Assembly (NCBI GenBank): GCA_965220315.1
Contig: CBDCPP010000002.1
Location: forward strand, 124,001-188,000
DNA: 64,000 nucleotides
Source: JAPOXK01 sp965220315
GTDB lineage: Bacteria; Chloroflexota; Dehalococcoidia; Bin125
Reading direction: 5' to 3'
Positions 17,659 through 25,798 of this stretch are shown piece after piece (the stretch's first letter is position 1; each line of letters starts with the position of its first letter). Under the pieces are notes generated by a model. The model did no database searches. It saw nothing but the letters and a program-made list of their open reading frames with translations, and was not told the DNA's origin. A program made the translations under genes and the position numbers.

Positions 17659-18390
17659 GTGGGCCAGCTTGCCGACCGTCTACGTATAGCAAAGCTCCGC
17701 GGCGACCCGCCGATGGGATTCGCAGCGCGCGCGGCCGACTCGAGCGCGCGCCGCGCGCTGTTGATCGTCGTGACGGGTGAGCAAGCGCAGGGCGGCGATG
17801 CGCTCGTCGCGCGCGCCGACCTGTCGGACGAAGCGGCGTTGCGCGCGCTCACCTCCGCGAACGAAGGACCGATCGGAATAGAGCCGCCGCAGCTGACGCA
17901 CGCCGGTGCAGTAACGGCCGAAGAAGCGGGGGTCGACTTCGTTGTCTTCAAGGTCGACAACGCAACGGCGGCGGCGCTCACGCGTCCCAAGCTCGATTAC
18001 GTCCTGCGCGTCGACGGCATGCCGAGCGAGGGGGAATTACGGGCGCTGGGGTCGTGGCGGCCGCTGTTCATCGTGGTTCCACCGATCGAAGCGCCGGTCA
18101 CACTCGGGCGGGCGGTGGAGCTGCGGCAAATCACCATGCTGAGCAGTACACCGCTGGGCGTACCGGTCGTGGCGGAGATCGATATCGAGTCGCTCGCTGC
18201 GCTGCGCGACTCCGGAGTAGCCGTGGTGCTTCTCGAGAAGCCAACAACAGCTGAGGTCACGGCGCTGGCGGCGCGGATCGCGGAGATCCCGGCGCGCCCG
18301 CGCCAGTACCGGGGCGGCGACGCACCGGTGCTCCCCAGCGTGAGTGGCATCGAAGCTCCAGAGGAAGACGACGAGGATCGCGCGCCTTAG
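17659..18390 (+). CDS. Protein of unknown function, possibly alpha/beta barrel
   Basis: I do not recognise this 243-residue protein. It alternates hydrophobic strands (ALLIVVTG, VDFVVFKVD, RPLFIVVPP, GVPVVAEID, GVAVVLLEK) with helices, in a rhythm like a TIM-barrel enzyme. It has no signal peptide or membrane helix; the C-terminal tail is acidic. The GTG start follows GGAGGAGGG by 6 bases, a strong ribosome-binding site. It is alone between a divergent DoxX gene and a convergent CopC-like gene, so context gives no clue. Translation is nearly certain from the site and composition, function is open. Confidence 0.72.
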   Translation: MGQLADRLRIAKLRGDPPMGFAARAADSSARRALLIVVTGEQAQGGDALVARADLSDEAALRALTSANEGPIGIEPPQLTHAGAVTAEEAGVDFVVFKVDNATAAALTRPKLDYVLRVDGMPSEGELRALGSWRPLFIVVPPIEAPVTLGRAVELRQITMLSSTPLGVPVVAEIDIESLAALRDSGVAVVLLEKPTTAEVTALAARIAEIPARPRQYRGGDAPVLPSVSGIEAPEEDDEDRAP

Positions 18391-18397
18391 CCGGCTG

Positions 18398-18985
18398 CTA
18401 GTGCGCGTCTTCCTCCAAAGAGCTCTTGCCGAGGCCGAGTTGGAGGCGCAGGAAGTACAGCCCAATTCCAAAGGCGGCGGTGGCGAGCACGATCAAGACG
18501 GTCCAGAGCACGAGCGACTCGCGGCCACGCGGCTCACCGGCTGCCGCTTCGGACGGCTCCGCTTCATCAGCCTCGGCCTCGTGGACGATGGCGAACGAAA
18601 ACGTATCGCTGAATTCCTCACCCGTCCGGTCGCGGACGGTCCATTGCACCGCGATGACGCCTTCCTCGGGGAGATCGTCCGCGTGGATCAGCAGCGTGCG
18701 GTCGCTGTAGCCGGATAACTCGACGCGCGCGCCCTGAATCGGACGCCCCGTCTCGCCGTCCAAAACAACGGCGGTGTTGATCCCTCGCTCCAGCAGAAGG
18801 GGTTCATCAAAGGTGATGCGGATGGCCTCGGGATGCTCGCCGACCTCGGTATCCGCGCGGGGGTCGGTCTCGACGGGCTCCACCGCCGCGGCTCGCGATC
18901 CGGTGGCGAGCAGTCCCGTTGCTACCAGCAGCAGCGCCAGGGCGAGCAGGAACCGCGGTGCGCGCAGGAAGAGCCTCTGTGTCAT
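18398..18985 (-). CDS. CopC-domain protein with signal peptide and C-terminal membrane helix
   Basis: The protein begins with a clear signal peptide (hydrophobic run at residues 10-32), then a CopC-like immunoglobulin domain at about 36-135, and ends with a single membrane helix at about 158-178. CopC domains bind copper in the periplasm or at the cell surface. The usual His and Met ligands of true CopC are not obvious here, so metal binding is doubtful. Related proteins are often fused to CopD or sit beside it, but no CopD is nearby. At 195 residues it is a stand-alone form. It is convergent with the unknown gene to its left by only 7 bp. Confidence 0.75.
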   Translation of the reverse strand: MTQRLFLRAPRFLLALALLLVATGLLATGSRAAAVEPVETDPRADTEVGEHPEAIRITFDEPLLLERGINTAVVLDGETGRPIQGARVELSGYSDRTLLIHADDLPEEGVIAVQWTVRDRTGEEFSDTFSFAIVHEAEADEAEPSEAAAGEPRGRESLVLWTVLIVLATAAFGIGLYFLRLQLGLGKSSLEEDAH

Positions 18986-19135
18986 CGCCAGTCATGCTAA
19001 GAACCCAGCGCCGCCCGGGCAAACCCCGGCCGCCACGCCACTGCGCATACGTGGACAGGCCAGTGGCAGCATCGATATCGTGATCGCGGAGGAGGCGGGG
19101 AAAAACAGCCGCGAGAGGCCCGGAACGGACGTGCC

Positions 19136-21511
19136 GTGGGGAATGGGTGTAGGACTCCGCTCGCCGGCGCGGTGCTGCTCGCAGCGATCATTGGAATCGC
19201 GTGCGGAAGCGCTGAGCAAGAGAACGTCCCGGCCGAGGTCGAGCGGGCACCAGCTCTCCCGGAACCAGGCACCCAAGCGTCGGCCGGGGGGAGCGCGCCA
19301 GAGCCGCCCACGCCAACTCCCGCTATCGCGGTCCAGGACATTGACGCGGCCCGGCGGCTACTCGAGCAGGCAGACGCGTTGGAGCACGACGGCTTCTGGG
19401 AGGCCGCAGCCGACACACGCGGGCGCGTAACGGGGGGAGCGCTCGGGCTGGCGCTGCCCACCAGCGAACGCGAGCGCGCGCAGCTGGCGCAGGTGCGGCT
19501 GCTGCTGCGCCTCGGCCGCGCGGGCGACGCCCTGGTGTTGATCGAGTCGCTGGACCGGGACAGCTTCGAGACGTCGAACGGACGCACGCTCGAACTGCTG
19601 ACGGCGCGCGCGGCGGAGGCCGTGGACGAGCAGCCGTCCGCCATCAATGCGCTCTCACGCTACCTCGCGGCCGACGGATCGGCGACCGTGACGGCTCTCT
19701 TGATGCGCGCGCGCCTCCTAACCGGCGCCCATCGCGTCGAAGAGGCGGAGGCGGACCTGTATGCAGCGATCGACCATGCCGCCGCTCTCGACGACCAGAT
19801 CGCCGGCGCACGCGTCGAACTCGGCGCGCTGCTGGAGGGGCAATCGCGCTACGAGGAGGCGAACGCGCAGTACCTCGCGCTTCTGGCCGCATCGCCCTGG
19901 TACGAAGCGCTCGCGCTTCACCGGCTGGGCGCGATCGCCTGGACGCTCGGCGATCCGCTCGACGCGGAGCAATGGTGGATCCAATTGATGCAGGACTACC
20001 CGCGCCATTGGCGATCGAGTGACGCGCTCTCCCAACTCACGGACGGCGGCTGGGCTGTGAACCCCGTGCTGCGCGGCCTCGTCCGCTACAGGCAGGCACG
20101 GTACGAAGAAGCGGGCGAGGCACTGAGCACCTTCCTCGAAACGGATCCTCCCGCGACGGAGCGGCACGTCGCGGCCTACTACCTCGCGGCGGTCGCGGAA
20201 GACGAAGGGCGGAGCCGCGAGGCGATCGTCGGATATCTGAGCGCGGTGGCGGCCGACGAGGACGGGGAGCTGGCCGACGACGCCCTCTGGTGGGCTGCCC
20301 GCCTCTCCGAGGAGCTTGGAGACCTCGCGCCCGCCATCCAACTCTACGATCGCCTGGCGACCGGCTACGCCGAATCCCCCTTCGCAGCAGACGCGCGTTT
20401 CCTGGGAGGGCTGGCTTTCTTCATTAATGGAGACATAACTGATGCCCAGGGACGCTTTGTCCTGCTGCGCGAAGAGGAACGAGCCAGCGACGCGCAGCGC
20501 GGGCTGCTTTGGAACGGCAAGAGCCTCGCCTTGCTCGATGAACCGGAACGGGCCGCCAGCGCCTATGCCCAAGCGGCAGCGCTCGATCCATATTCGTACT
20601 ACGGCCTGCGGGCGGCGGCGCTGCTGGTGGATCAGGCAGATCAGACAGCGGATCAGGAGACCGGGGCGCCGATTGGCGCGCCCTTCTCGCCGGACACTCC
20701 TTGGCTCCGCGACGGCGGCGACGTTGTCGCCTGGCTCGCCGCGGCGCCGGGCCCGGTCTCACCAAAGCGAGGCACCGCCGTCGTGAACTCCAAGGACTGG
20801 CGCGCGGCGCAGGAGTTGCACGGAGCGGGGCTGCGCGCCGAGGCGGATGCGCGCTTCCGCAAGCTGATCGACACCTACCAGGCGGAGCCGTGGGCATTGT
20901 ACGTGCTGGGGCTTCAATTCGACGCGCTGCGGCTGCCACACCTGCGGACCGAGGCGGCGGAAGCGCTTCTCGAGGAGCAAGAACGTGTCGATGCGCCACC
21001 GGAGATCCTGGCCTGGGCCTACCCTACCGGCTGGCGGTCGCTGGCCGGCCGCGCGGCGGAGTTGAACGCGTTCGACGAGCTCCTGCTCTACGGGCTGATC
21101 CGGCAGGAGAGCCGATTTAATCCGAACGCGGGATCACCGGCCGGAGCGCTGGGCCTCACGCAGGTGATCGGGCCGACGGGCATCTGGATAGCAGAGCGGC
21201 TCGCCGACGGCGCCTTCAACACGGCGGACCTTTTCCGGCCGCACCTCTCCATCCGCTACGGCGCTTTCTACCTTGGCGTGCAGCTCGAGACGTTCGCCCA
21301 TGCGACGGCGCTGGCGCTGGCGGCCTACAACGCCGGCCCCGGCAACGCGATCCGCTGGTCGGGCGACGATCCGGGCATCGACCCCGATCTGTTCTTCGAG
21401 CGGGTGAACTTCGCCGAAACCCGCCTGTACCTGCGGACCGTACTCGAGAACTATGCCTGGTACCGCTTCCTCTACGCGAATGCCCCCTCGCCAAGTCTGA
21501 CGAGGGCATGA
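19136..21511 (+). CDS. Soluble-type lytic transglycosylase lipoprotein with TPR-like repeats
   Basis: This 791-residue protein cleaves peptidoglycan. A signal sequence with a cysteine at residue 23 (GIACG) suggests a lipoprotein. Residues 60-640 are helical repeats of the TPR/superhelix kind, as in Slt70. The catalytic SLT domain occupies about 640-775: E658 in RQESRFNP is the catalytic acid, followed by GALGLTQV, AAYNAGPG and the ETRLYL segment. The start codon is GTG and the exact start is uncertain; an internal GTG at residue 13 would also leave a usable signal peptide. No clear operon partner is seen. With MurJ it points to an active peptidoglycan wall. Confidence 0.9.
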   Translation: MGNGCRTPLAGAVLLAAIIGIACGSAEQENVPAEVERAPALPEPGTQASAGGSAPEPPTPTPAIAVQDIDAARRLLEQADALEHDGFWEAAADTRGRVTGGALGLALPTSERERAQLAQVRLLLRLGRAGDALVLIESLDRDSFETSNGRTLELLTARAAEAVDEQPSAINALSRYLAADGSATVTALLMRARLLTGAHRVEEAEADLYAAIDHAAALDDQIAGARVELGALLEGQSRYEEANAQYLALLAASPWYEALALHRLGAIAWTLGDPLDAEQWWIQLMQDYPRHWRSSDALSQLTDGGWAVNPVLRGLVRYRQARYEEAGEALSTFLETDPPATERHVAAYYLAAVAEDEGRSREAIVGYLSAVAADEDGELADDALWWAARLSEELGDLAPAIQLYDRLATGYAESPFAADARFLGGLAFFINGDITDAQGRFVLLREEERASDAQRGLLWNGKSLALLDEPERAASAYAQAAALDPYSYYGLRAAALLVDQADQTADQETGAPIGAPFSPDTPWLRDGGDVVAWLAAAPGPVSPKRGTAVVNSKDWRAAQELHGAGLRAEADARFRKLIDTYQAEPWALYVLGLQFDALRLPHLRTEAAEALLEEQERVDAPPEILAWAYPTGWRSLAGRAAELNAFDELLLYGLIRQESRFNPNAGSPAGALGLTQVIGPTGIWIAERLADGAFNTADLFRPHLSIRYGAFYLGVQLETFAHATALALAAYNAGPGNAIRWSGDDPGIDPDLFFERVNFAETRLYLRTVLENYAWYRFLYANAPSPSLTRA

Positions 21512-21933
21512 GGAGGCCGCTGGGATCAACGCCGAGTGGGTGGCAAGCTTCCGGATGGGATCTATCTAAGCATCCTTCGGTCACGAATAGACGGTACAAA
21601 TCGTAATGATTCAGGTGCTTACGGTATGGGTGTGGGTGAACTCGCCTTCGACGTTCTTACGGTAGGCACCGACACCTCAACCGTGTTTCAGTAAATCTTC
21701 GTCAGGATCATGACGCCGCCGGAGGGACTCAAACGCACGTGAACCTGCCTGCCCTCTATCGACGCTAGTAGGCATTACCGCATAAGGGGGTCACACGAGA
21801 ATGAGGCCATGCTCTCGACAATCGGGTAGGCTTATGGTGTACTGTCTGCGCCCCGCAGGGGGTTAATCTTCCCCGTCGTCCGCCACTCGCGTCGCGAATG
21901 GCGAACTGGCGGGGTTATTTTTCGGAGCCGCCG
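21512..21933. other. Intergenic stretch without a supported gene
   Basis: These 422 bases hold no ORF I can support and no complete tRNA. The left half is rather AT-richer than the neighbours. A minus-strand segment near 21712-21735 looks faintly like the T-arm of a tRNA or an old attachment site, but the stem does not pair. I see no DnaA boxes. Confidence 0.5.
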
Positions 21934-22564
21934 ATGGCGGATCGCGTCACTCTTTACATTGATGCGCAGAATGTCCTTGAAGGAGCGCGCCAATGCTTCC
22001 ACTCCGATGTGCCGAAACACTACACCGACGGACAGATTGATCCATTCGCACTCGGAAATCTGATCTGCGAACGTCCGCCGCCAGGTCTCTCGCGGCTTCT
22101 GAACGAAGTCCGCATCTACACCGGACGCCCGGACTCCAGCAAGGAACCAAAGACCTACAGTGCCCGCATGCGCCAATGCGACGCTTGGAAACGAGCCGGA
22201 GCCATTGTCATCCCGCGCGCGTTGCGCTATCCGAGCGACTGGCCCAAGGCTAAAGCCAGGCAAAAGGGTGTAGACGTTGAACTCGCCATCGATTTTATCG
22301 CGGGGGGGCATTGACCACAGCTACGACGTCGGCATCATCTTCTCGACCGACACCGACCTCAGGCCAGAGCTGGAGTTCGTCACTGATCGCTTCGAGCGGT
22401 ACCCGCGCGCTGAGACGGCTGCGTGGCATGGATCTGGAGCTAACCGTGCGTTGAGCGTGAGAGTTGGGAGAAACACCCAGATGATCCAGCGCACTTGGGT
22501 GCATCACCTGAAACACGATGATTACCTAGCTGTCCGTGACCGGACCGACTATCTGATGATGTAG
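21934..22564 (+). pseudogene. NYN (PIN-like) domain protein, frameshifted at a G7 run
   Basis: The 5' part, beginning MADRVTLYIDAQNVLEGAR, and the 3' part, with DVGIIFSTDTDLRPELEFV, together make one NYN-domain ribonuclease-like protein. Two conserved acids are in YIDAQN and in GVDVELAIDF, and the later STDTDL motif completes the acidic site. The frame breaks in a run of seven G at 22302-22308; removal of one G joins the parts into about 209 residues with no gap. So either the run was misread, or the gene is broken, or ribosomes slip. The ATG at 21934 was chosen because GGAG lies 8 bases upstream; an upstream ATG at 21898 adds 12 residues. Confidence 0.8.
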
Positions 22565-22598
22565 GTCTGTGATATGAATTTGCGATATACCCGCCTAA

Positions 22599-22628
22599 TT
22601 GACCCCGTTTCGCTGCGGGTGCGATACT
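22599..22628 (+). promoter_or_regulatory. Sigma-70 promoter for the rpmH-rnpA unit
   Basis: TTGACC at 22599-22604 and GATACT at 22623-22628 are 18 bp apart, close to the consensus. A GC-rich hairpin (CCCCGGC with flanks, about 22640-22665) follows in the leader. rpmH starts 51 bp downstream of the -10 box. Confidence 0.65.
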
Positions 22629-22678
22629 GCGACAAATAAGCCCCGGCTGCCCCGAGGCGGCCGAAGATAACCATAACC

Positions 22679-22816
22679 ATGCCCAAGCGAACCTATCAAC
22701 CCAAGCGGAAACGGAGAAAGCGCGTACACGGATTCCGGGCTCGGATGGCAACCAAGGGCGGCTGCGCCGTGCTCAGGCGCCGCCGCCAGCGCGGGCGCCA
22801 TCGGCTGACCGTCTAA
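22679..22816 (+). CDS. rpmH: 50S ribosomal protein L34
   Basis: This 45-residue, Arg/Lys-rich protein starts MPKRTYQPKRKRRKR and continues HGFRARMATKGG, the L34 signature; it ends with GRHRLTV. It is a small protein of the large ribosomal subunit. The gene is too short for most ORF tables. A good promoter lies at 22599-22628. It is followed 46 bp later by rnpA, as in almost all bacteria. The usual dnaA and oriC upstream of rpmH are absent: the gene to the left is the broken NYN gene. It is full length. Confidence 0.96.
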   Translation: MPKRTYQPKRKRRKRVHGFRARMATKGGCAVLRRRRQRGRHRLTV

Positions 22817-22862
22817 GTCATCAAAGCGCGAGCCGGCATCGCCGCTTCGACCTCCTTCCTGT

Positions 22863-23192
22863 ATGCGTCGCCAGCAACGGTTGCGTCACCGGCAGGAGTT
22901 CGCGGCTACTTACCGCAGCGGATCGGTGTTTCGCAGCCGGCTGCTCGTTTTGCGCGTCCGCGCCAATCCGGACGTGGATTGTCCGCGATTCGGATTCGCG
23001 GCGGGTAAGCGCTTGGGAAACGCCGTCGTTCGTAACCGGTTGAAACGGCGCCTGCGGGCGGCGGCGCGGGGGAGCGGAGCACGAGGAGGAGCCGATGTGG
23101 TAGTGATCGCGCGACCGGCGGCGCTGCGAGCGTCCTACCAAGATCTCGAAGGGGAGCTGGGCGCTCTGCTCGGCGAAGCCAAACTCCTGTGA
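22863..23192 (+). CDS. rnpA: Ribonuclease P protein component
   Basis: RnpA is the protein subunit of RNase P, which trims tRNA 5' ends with the M1-like RNA. The family RNR motif appears as GNAVVRNRLKRRLR near residue 52, within an FGFAAGKRLG context. It is 109 residues, the usual size. Transcription comes from the rpmH promoter. The GTG start of yidD overlaps its stop by 4 bp. No RNase P RNA gene is visible in this window. Confidence 0.94.
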   Translation: MRRQQRLRHRQEFAATYRSGSVFRSRLLVLRVRANPDVDCPRFGFAAGKRLGNAVVRNRLKRRLRAAARGSGARGGADVVVIARPAALRASYQDLEGELGALLGEAKLL

Positions 23193-23482
23193 GGCCTGCC
23201 GCAGCGCTCAAGCAGCTCACGATCTCTTTGATCCGGGTTTACCAATGCTGCGCCTCGCCGCTGCTTCCGCCGAGCTGCCGCTTCGAACCATCCTGCTCGC
23301 AGTACGGCATCGAGGCGTTGCGGGAACACGGTCTGCTTAAGGGCTCGCTCCTAACCGGCTGGCGGCTTCTGCGCTGCAATCCGTTCAACGGCGGCGGGTA
23401 CAACCCGGTCCGCCGGACTTCCGCAGCGGCCGACGCCCAGCACGAGCGATTCGTCACGAAAACCAAAGCGTTGGGACGATGA
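23189..23482 (+). CDS. yidD: Membrane protein insertion efficiency factor YidD
   Basis: YidD helps YidC insert membrane proteins. The small protein shows the family core: LIRVYQCCASPLLPPSCRFEPSCSQYGIEA-type Cys and Pro pattern in residues 14-45, followed by GWRLLRCNPF near 57-66. It has 97 residues, slightly long, with a short basic tail. It starts with GTG inside the rnpA stop and ends inside the ATG of the next gene, so rnpA, yidD and the lipoprotein gene are all coupled. It is fused to nothing. Confidence 0.92.
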   Translation: MRPAAALKQLTISLIRVYQCCASPLLPPSCRFEPSCSQYGIEALREHGLLKGSLLTGWRLLRCNPFNGGGYNPVRRTSAAADAQHERFVTKTKALGR

Positions 23483-24717
23483 GCAACACACGGATGCGAT
23501 CCTTGTTTCACGTGAAACGTCGCCACCGGCTGCTGTGGCTTCCCCTCGTAGCGGGAACACTGACCCTCGCCTGCCAAAGCTTCGACACGCCCGACGGCTG
23601 GGCGTCTCCCCAAACGTTCGAGGACGGCGAGCGCGAACTGATCATTCATGCAACCGGCGAAGACTCGATCGTGGCGATCGAGCCTGGAACGGGCGAAAGC
23701 GTGTGGGAGTTCCCCGATCCCGACTCCGACGGCCGCTTTTCCGGGCTGATTCCCGATATCGACGAGAAGGTCGATGCGGGTGCCTTCTATGCCGAGCCGC
23801 TTCTCCTTTCCTCAGGGGAGCTGGCCGCGGCTACGCATAAAAACGGACGCATCTATGCGCTGCGTTTGGATGGCACAAGCGCGCGTCTCCTGATGGAGGC
23901 GCAATCGGAGATCGTGGCGGGGCTTAATCTGGACGCGGCGGGGGTGCTGTACGTGGCTACCGCGACCGCGGGGGTGTTCGCGATCGACCCCGACCAGCCT
24001 CTCGACCCGGAGAAACCCCTCACGGCCAGCGAGCAGCCGGGGCTGCTCTGGCATTACAGCGCTTTCGACGCGGACATCTGGGGAAGCCCCGCGCTCGCGC
24101 AAACGGAAACGCACGGCCAGATCTTGCTGGTGCCGACGATGGAAGGGACGGTATACGCTCTGCGGACCGATCCCGCGAGGGGGACGGTACGGGAAGCCTG
24201 GACGTTCGAGGCGGCCGCCGGGATCGGCGGCGACGCCGTGGTCGCCGACGGCCGCTTGTTCATCGGAAGCTTCGACCGCCATCTGTACGCGATCGATGTC
24301 GAGAGCGGGACGGAACAGTGGCGGCACCGCAGCAGCGACTGGTTCTGGACCGAGGTGCTCGTCACGGACGAAACCGTCTACGCGGGAGACCTGGACGGCC
24401 ACGTCTGGGCGCTGGCTGCGGCGACAGGCATCCCCCGCTGGGAAGCTCCCTATGAAACCGGAGACGATGTCCGCGCCAAGCCGATCCTGACGACCGACGG
24501 GGAGATGCTGATCGTCGTGGATCGCGACGGCTTTACGCACGCGATCGATCGCGAGACCGGAAGCGGGGCATGGGTCTCGCCGATCGCTGTCAAGCTGCCC
24601 AAACTCTTCTACGCCAATCCGCTGGTGCTGGGGAGCGACATCTTCGTAGCCAATGAAGCGGGTGAACTGTTCCACGTGAGCGAGGACGCGGTGAAGCGTT
24701 TCTACCCTCCAAACTAG
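23479..24717 (+). CDS. PQQ-like beta-propeller lipoprotein (BamB-like), contains parS
   Basis: This 412-residue protein has a signal sequence ending at a cysteine near residue 32 (TLAC), so it may be a lipoprotein. The rest is a beta-propeller of PQQ-like repeats, for example VAIEPGTGESVWEFP, TVYALRTDP, LYAIDVESGTEQWRH, VWALAAATGIPRWEA and THAIDRETGSGAW. BamB-like propellers help insert outer-membrane proteins; here the role is open. It overlaps yidD by 4 bp and lies just before yidC, which hints at membrane biogenesis. Its 5' coding sequence contains a near-perfect ParB-binding parS site and its 3' end a weaker one. Confidence 0.85.
   Translation: MSNTRMRSLFHVKRRHRLLWLPLVAGTLTLACQSFDTPDGWASPQTFEDGERELIIHATGEDSIVAIEPGTGESVWEFPDPDSDGRFSGLIPDIDEKVDAGAFYAEPLLLSSGELAAATHKNGRIYALRLDGTSARLLMEAQSEIVAGLNLDAAGVLYVATATAGVFAIDPDQPLDPEKPLTASEQPGLLWHYSAFDADIWGSPALAQTETHGQILLVPTMEGTVYALRTDPARGTVREAWTFEAAAGIGGDAVVADGRLFIGSFDRHLYAIDVESGTEQWRHRSSDWFWTEVLVTDETVYAGDLDGHVWALAAATGIPRWEAPYETGDDVRAKPILTTDGEMLIVVDRDGFTHAIDRETGSGAWVSPIAVKLPKLFYANPLVLGSDIFVANEAGELFHVSEDAVKRFYPPN
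23504..23519. promoter_or_regulatory. parS centromere site (ParB-binding)
   Basis: The 16 bases read TGTTTCACGTGAAACG, 15 of 16 identical to the conserved bacterial parS palindrome. It lies inside the propeller gene, coding for part of LFHVKR, about 4.1 kb from parB. ParB would load here for chromosome segregation. Confidence 0.85.
24668..24683. promoter_or_regulatory. Degenerate parS-like site
   Basis: TGTTCCACGTGAGCGA matches the parS consensus in 13 of 16 positions, with the core CACGTG and left arm intact and the right arm partly lost. It lies near the 3' end of the same gene that holds the good parS. It may be a weak second ParB site or chance. Confidence 0.3.
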
Positions 24718-24738
24718 GGAGCGCGAGCGCAAACGACG

Positions 24739-25752
24739 ATGGAAACGATCGAGCTCATCTTCGACACGGTCCTGATCGATCCGATCATGAACGCGTTGAT
24801 CATCTTGGCGAGCGCGCTCTTCGGGAGCTACGGGCTCGCGATCATCGCTTTCACCGTGGTAGCCCGGTTCCTGACGTACCCATTGGTGCTGCGTCAATTG
24901 CGCACGACGCGCGCGATGCAGGAGATGCAGCCGCGTCTCCAAGAGATCCAGAAGAAATACAAGGACCCGCGGCGGCGCCAACAGGAGATGATGAAGCTCT
25001 ATCGGGAGGTGGGCTTCAATCCATTGGGCTGTGCCGTGCCGCTTTTGGTTCAGCTCCCGATCTGGATCGCACTATATCAAGTTATCCGTCAATCACTGGG
25101 AACGACCCCAGAATCGCTCTTCGGACTTTCAGGGCGCCTCTACGACTGGACCTACATCACAGAGGCCCCACCGCTGGATCGGAACTTCCTGACGCTGGAC
25201 CTGGCGAATCCGTCTTTGATCTTGGCGATCTTGGTTGCCGTGGGAACGTTCGTGCAGCAGAAGTTCAGCACCACCAGATCGGTAGCAAAAAACGACCGTC
25301 AGGCCTCCATGAACCGCACGATGATCTGGGTTCTGCCGATTATGTTCGGTTTCTTCTCTTTGCAGGTGCCGAGCGGCCTCTCGCTCTATTGGTTCGTCAC
25401 GACCCTGTTCACCATCGTGGCGGCCTATATCTACAACGGTCCGGAGAATTTCCGTTGGCGGCAACTCTTCACAATGGAGCCGATGCTGGCGCCGTCCGCC
25501 GCCGCGCGCGCGGCGGGTAGCGGTGGAAGCCGGTCATCAAACGAGCGAATGTCGAATGAGAACGAAGATGCAGGCGAGCCACAGACACAGGACACGCCGT
25601 CGCCGTCGCCGCCGCAGCAGCCGCGACGGCGACGGCGGCGGCGACGGCGGCGCGGCGGTAACCGGCCTTGGGAACAAGGAAAGGATCCAACGGCTGGAGA
25701 CGGCAGCTCGCAAGCTTCGTCTGGAGCATCGGACGATCCATACACACAATGA
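24739..25752 (+). CDS. yidC: Membrane protein insertase YidC with Arg-rich tail
   Basis: YidC inserts proteins into the inner membrane, with or without SecYEG. Family motifs are VARFLTYPLVLRQL in the first part, MMKLYREVGFNPLGCAVPLLVQLPIWIALYQ-like middle (residues 85-115), and the MFGFFSLQVPSGLSLYWFVTT stretch near 200-220. About five membrane helices are present. After residue 235 a long disordered tail contains a run of ten Arg and further basic residues; such tails bind ribosomes in some species. The protein is 337 residues. It lies downstream of yidD and the propeller gene and upstream of jag. Confidence 0.94.
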   Translation: METIELIFDTVLIDPIMNALIILASALFGSYGLAIIAFTVVARFLTYPLVLRQLRTTRAMQEMQPRLQEIQKKYKDPRRRQQEMMKLYREVGFNPLGCAVPLLVQLPIWIALYQVIRQSLGTTPESLFGLSGRLYDWTYITEAPPLDRNFLTLDLANPSLILAILVAVGTFVQQKFSTTRSVAKNDRQASMNRTMIWVLPIMFGFFSLQVPSGLSLYWFVTTLFTIVAAYIYNGPENFRWRQLFTMEPMLAPSAAARAAGSGGSRSSNERMSNENEDAGEPQTQDTPSPSPPQQPRRRRRRRRRRGGNRPWEQGKDPTAGDGSSQASSGASDDPYTQ

Positions 25753-25798
25753 TGAAGCGAGAGCGGCAAAGCCGCAGGATTAGGTAAGGAAGAAAGGG

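Noticed and set aside
21700..21740. T-arm-like sequence, possible tRNA or tmRNA relic
   Set aside because: The arms do not pair and no acceptor or anticodon stem exists around it.
21898..21933. Upstream ATG for the NYN gene
   Set aside because: The ATG at 21934 has a better placed GGAG and begins at the family N terminus.
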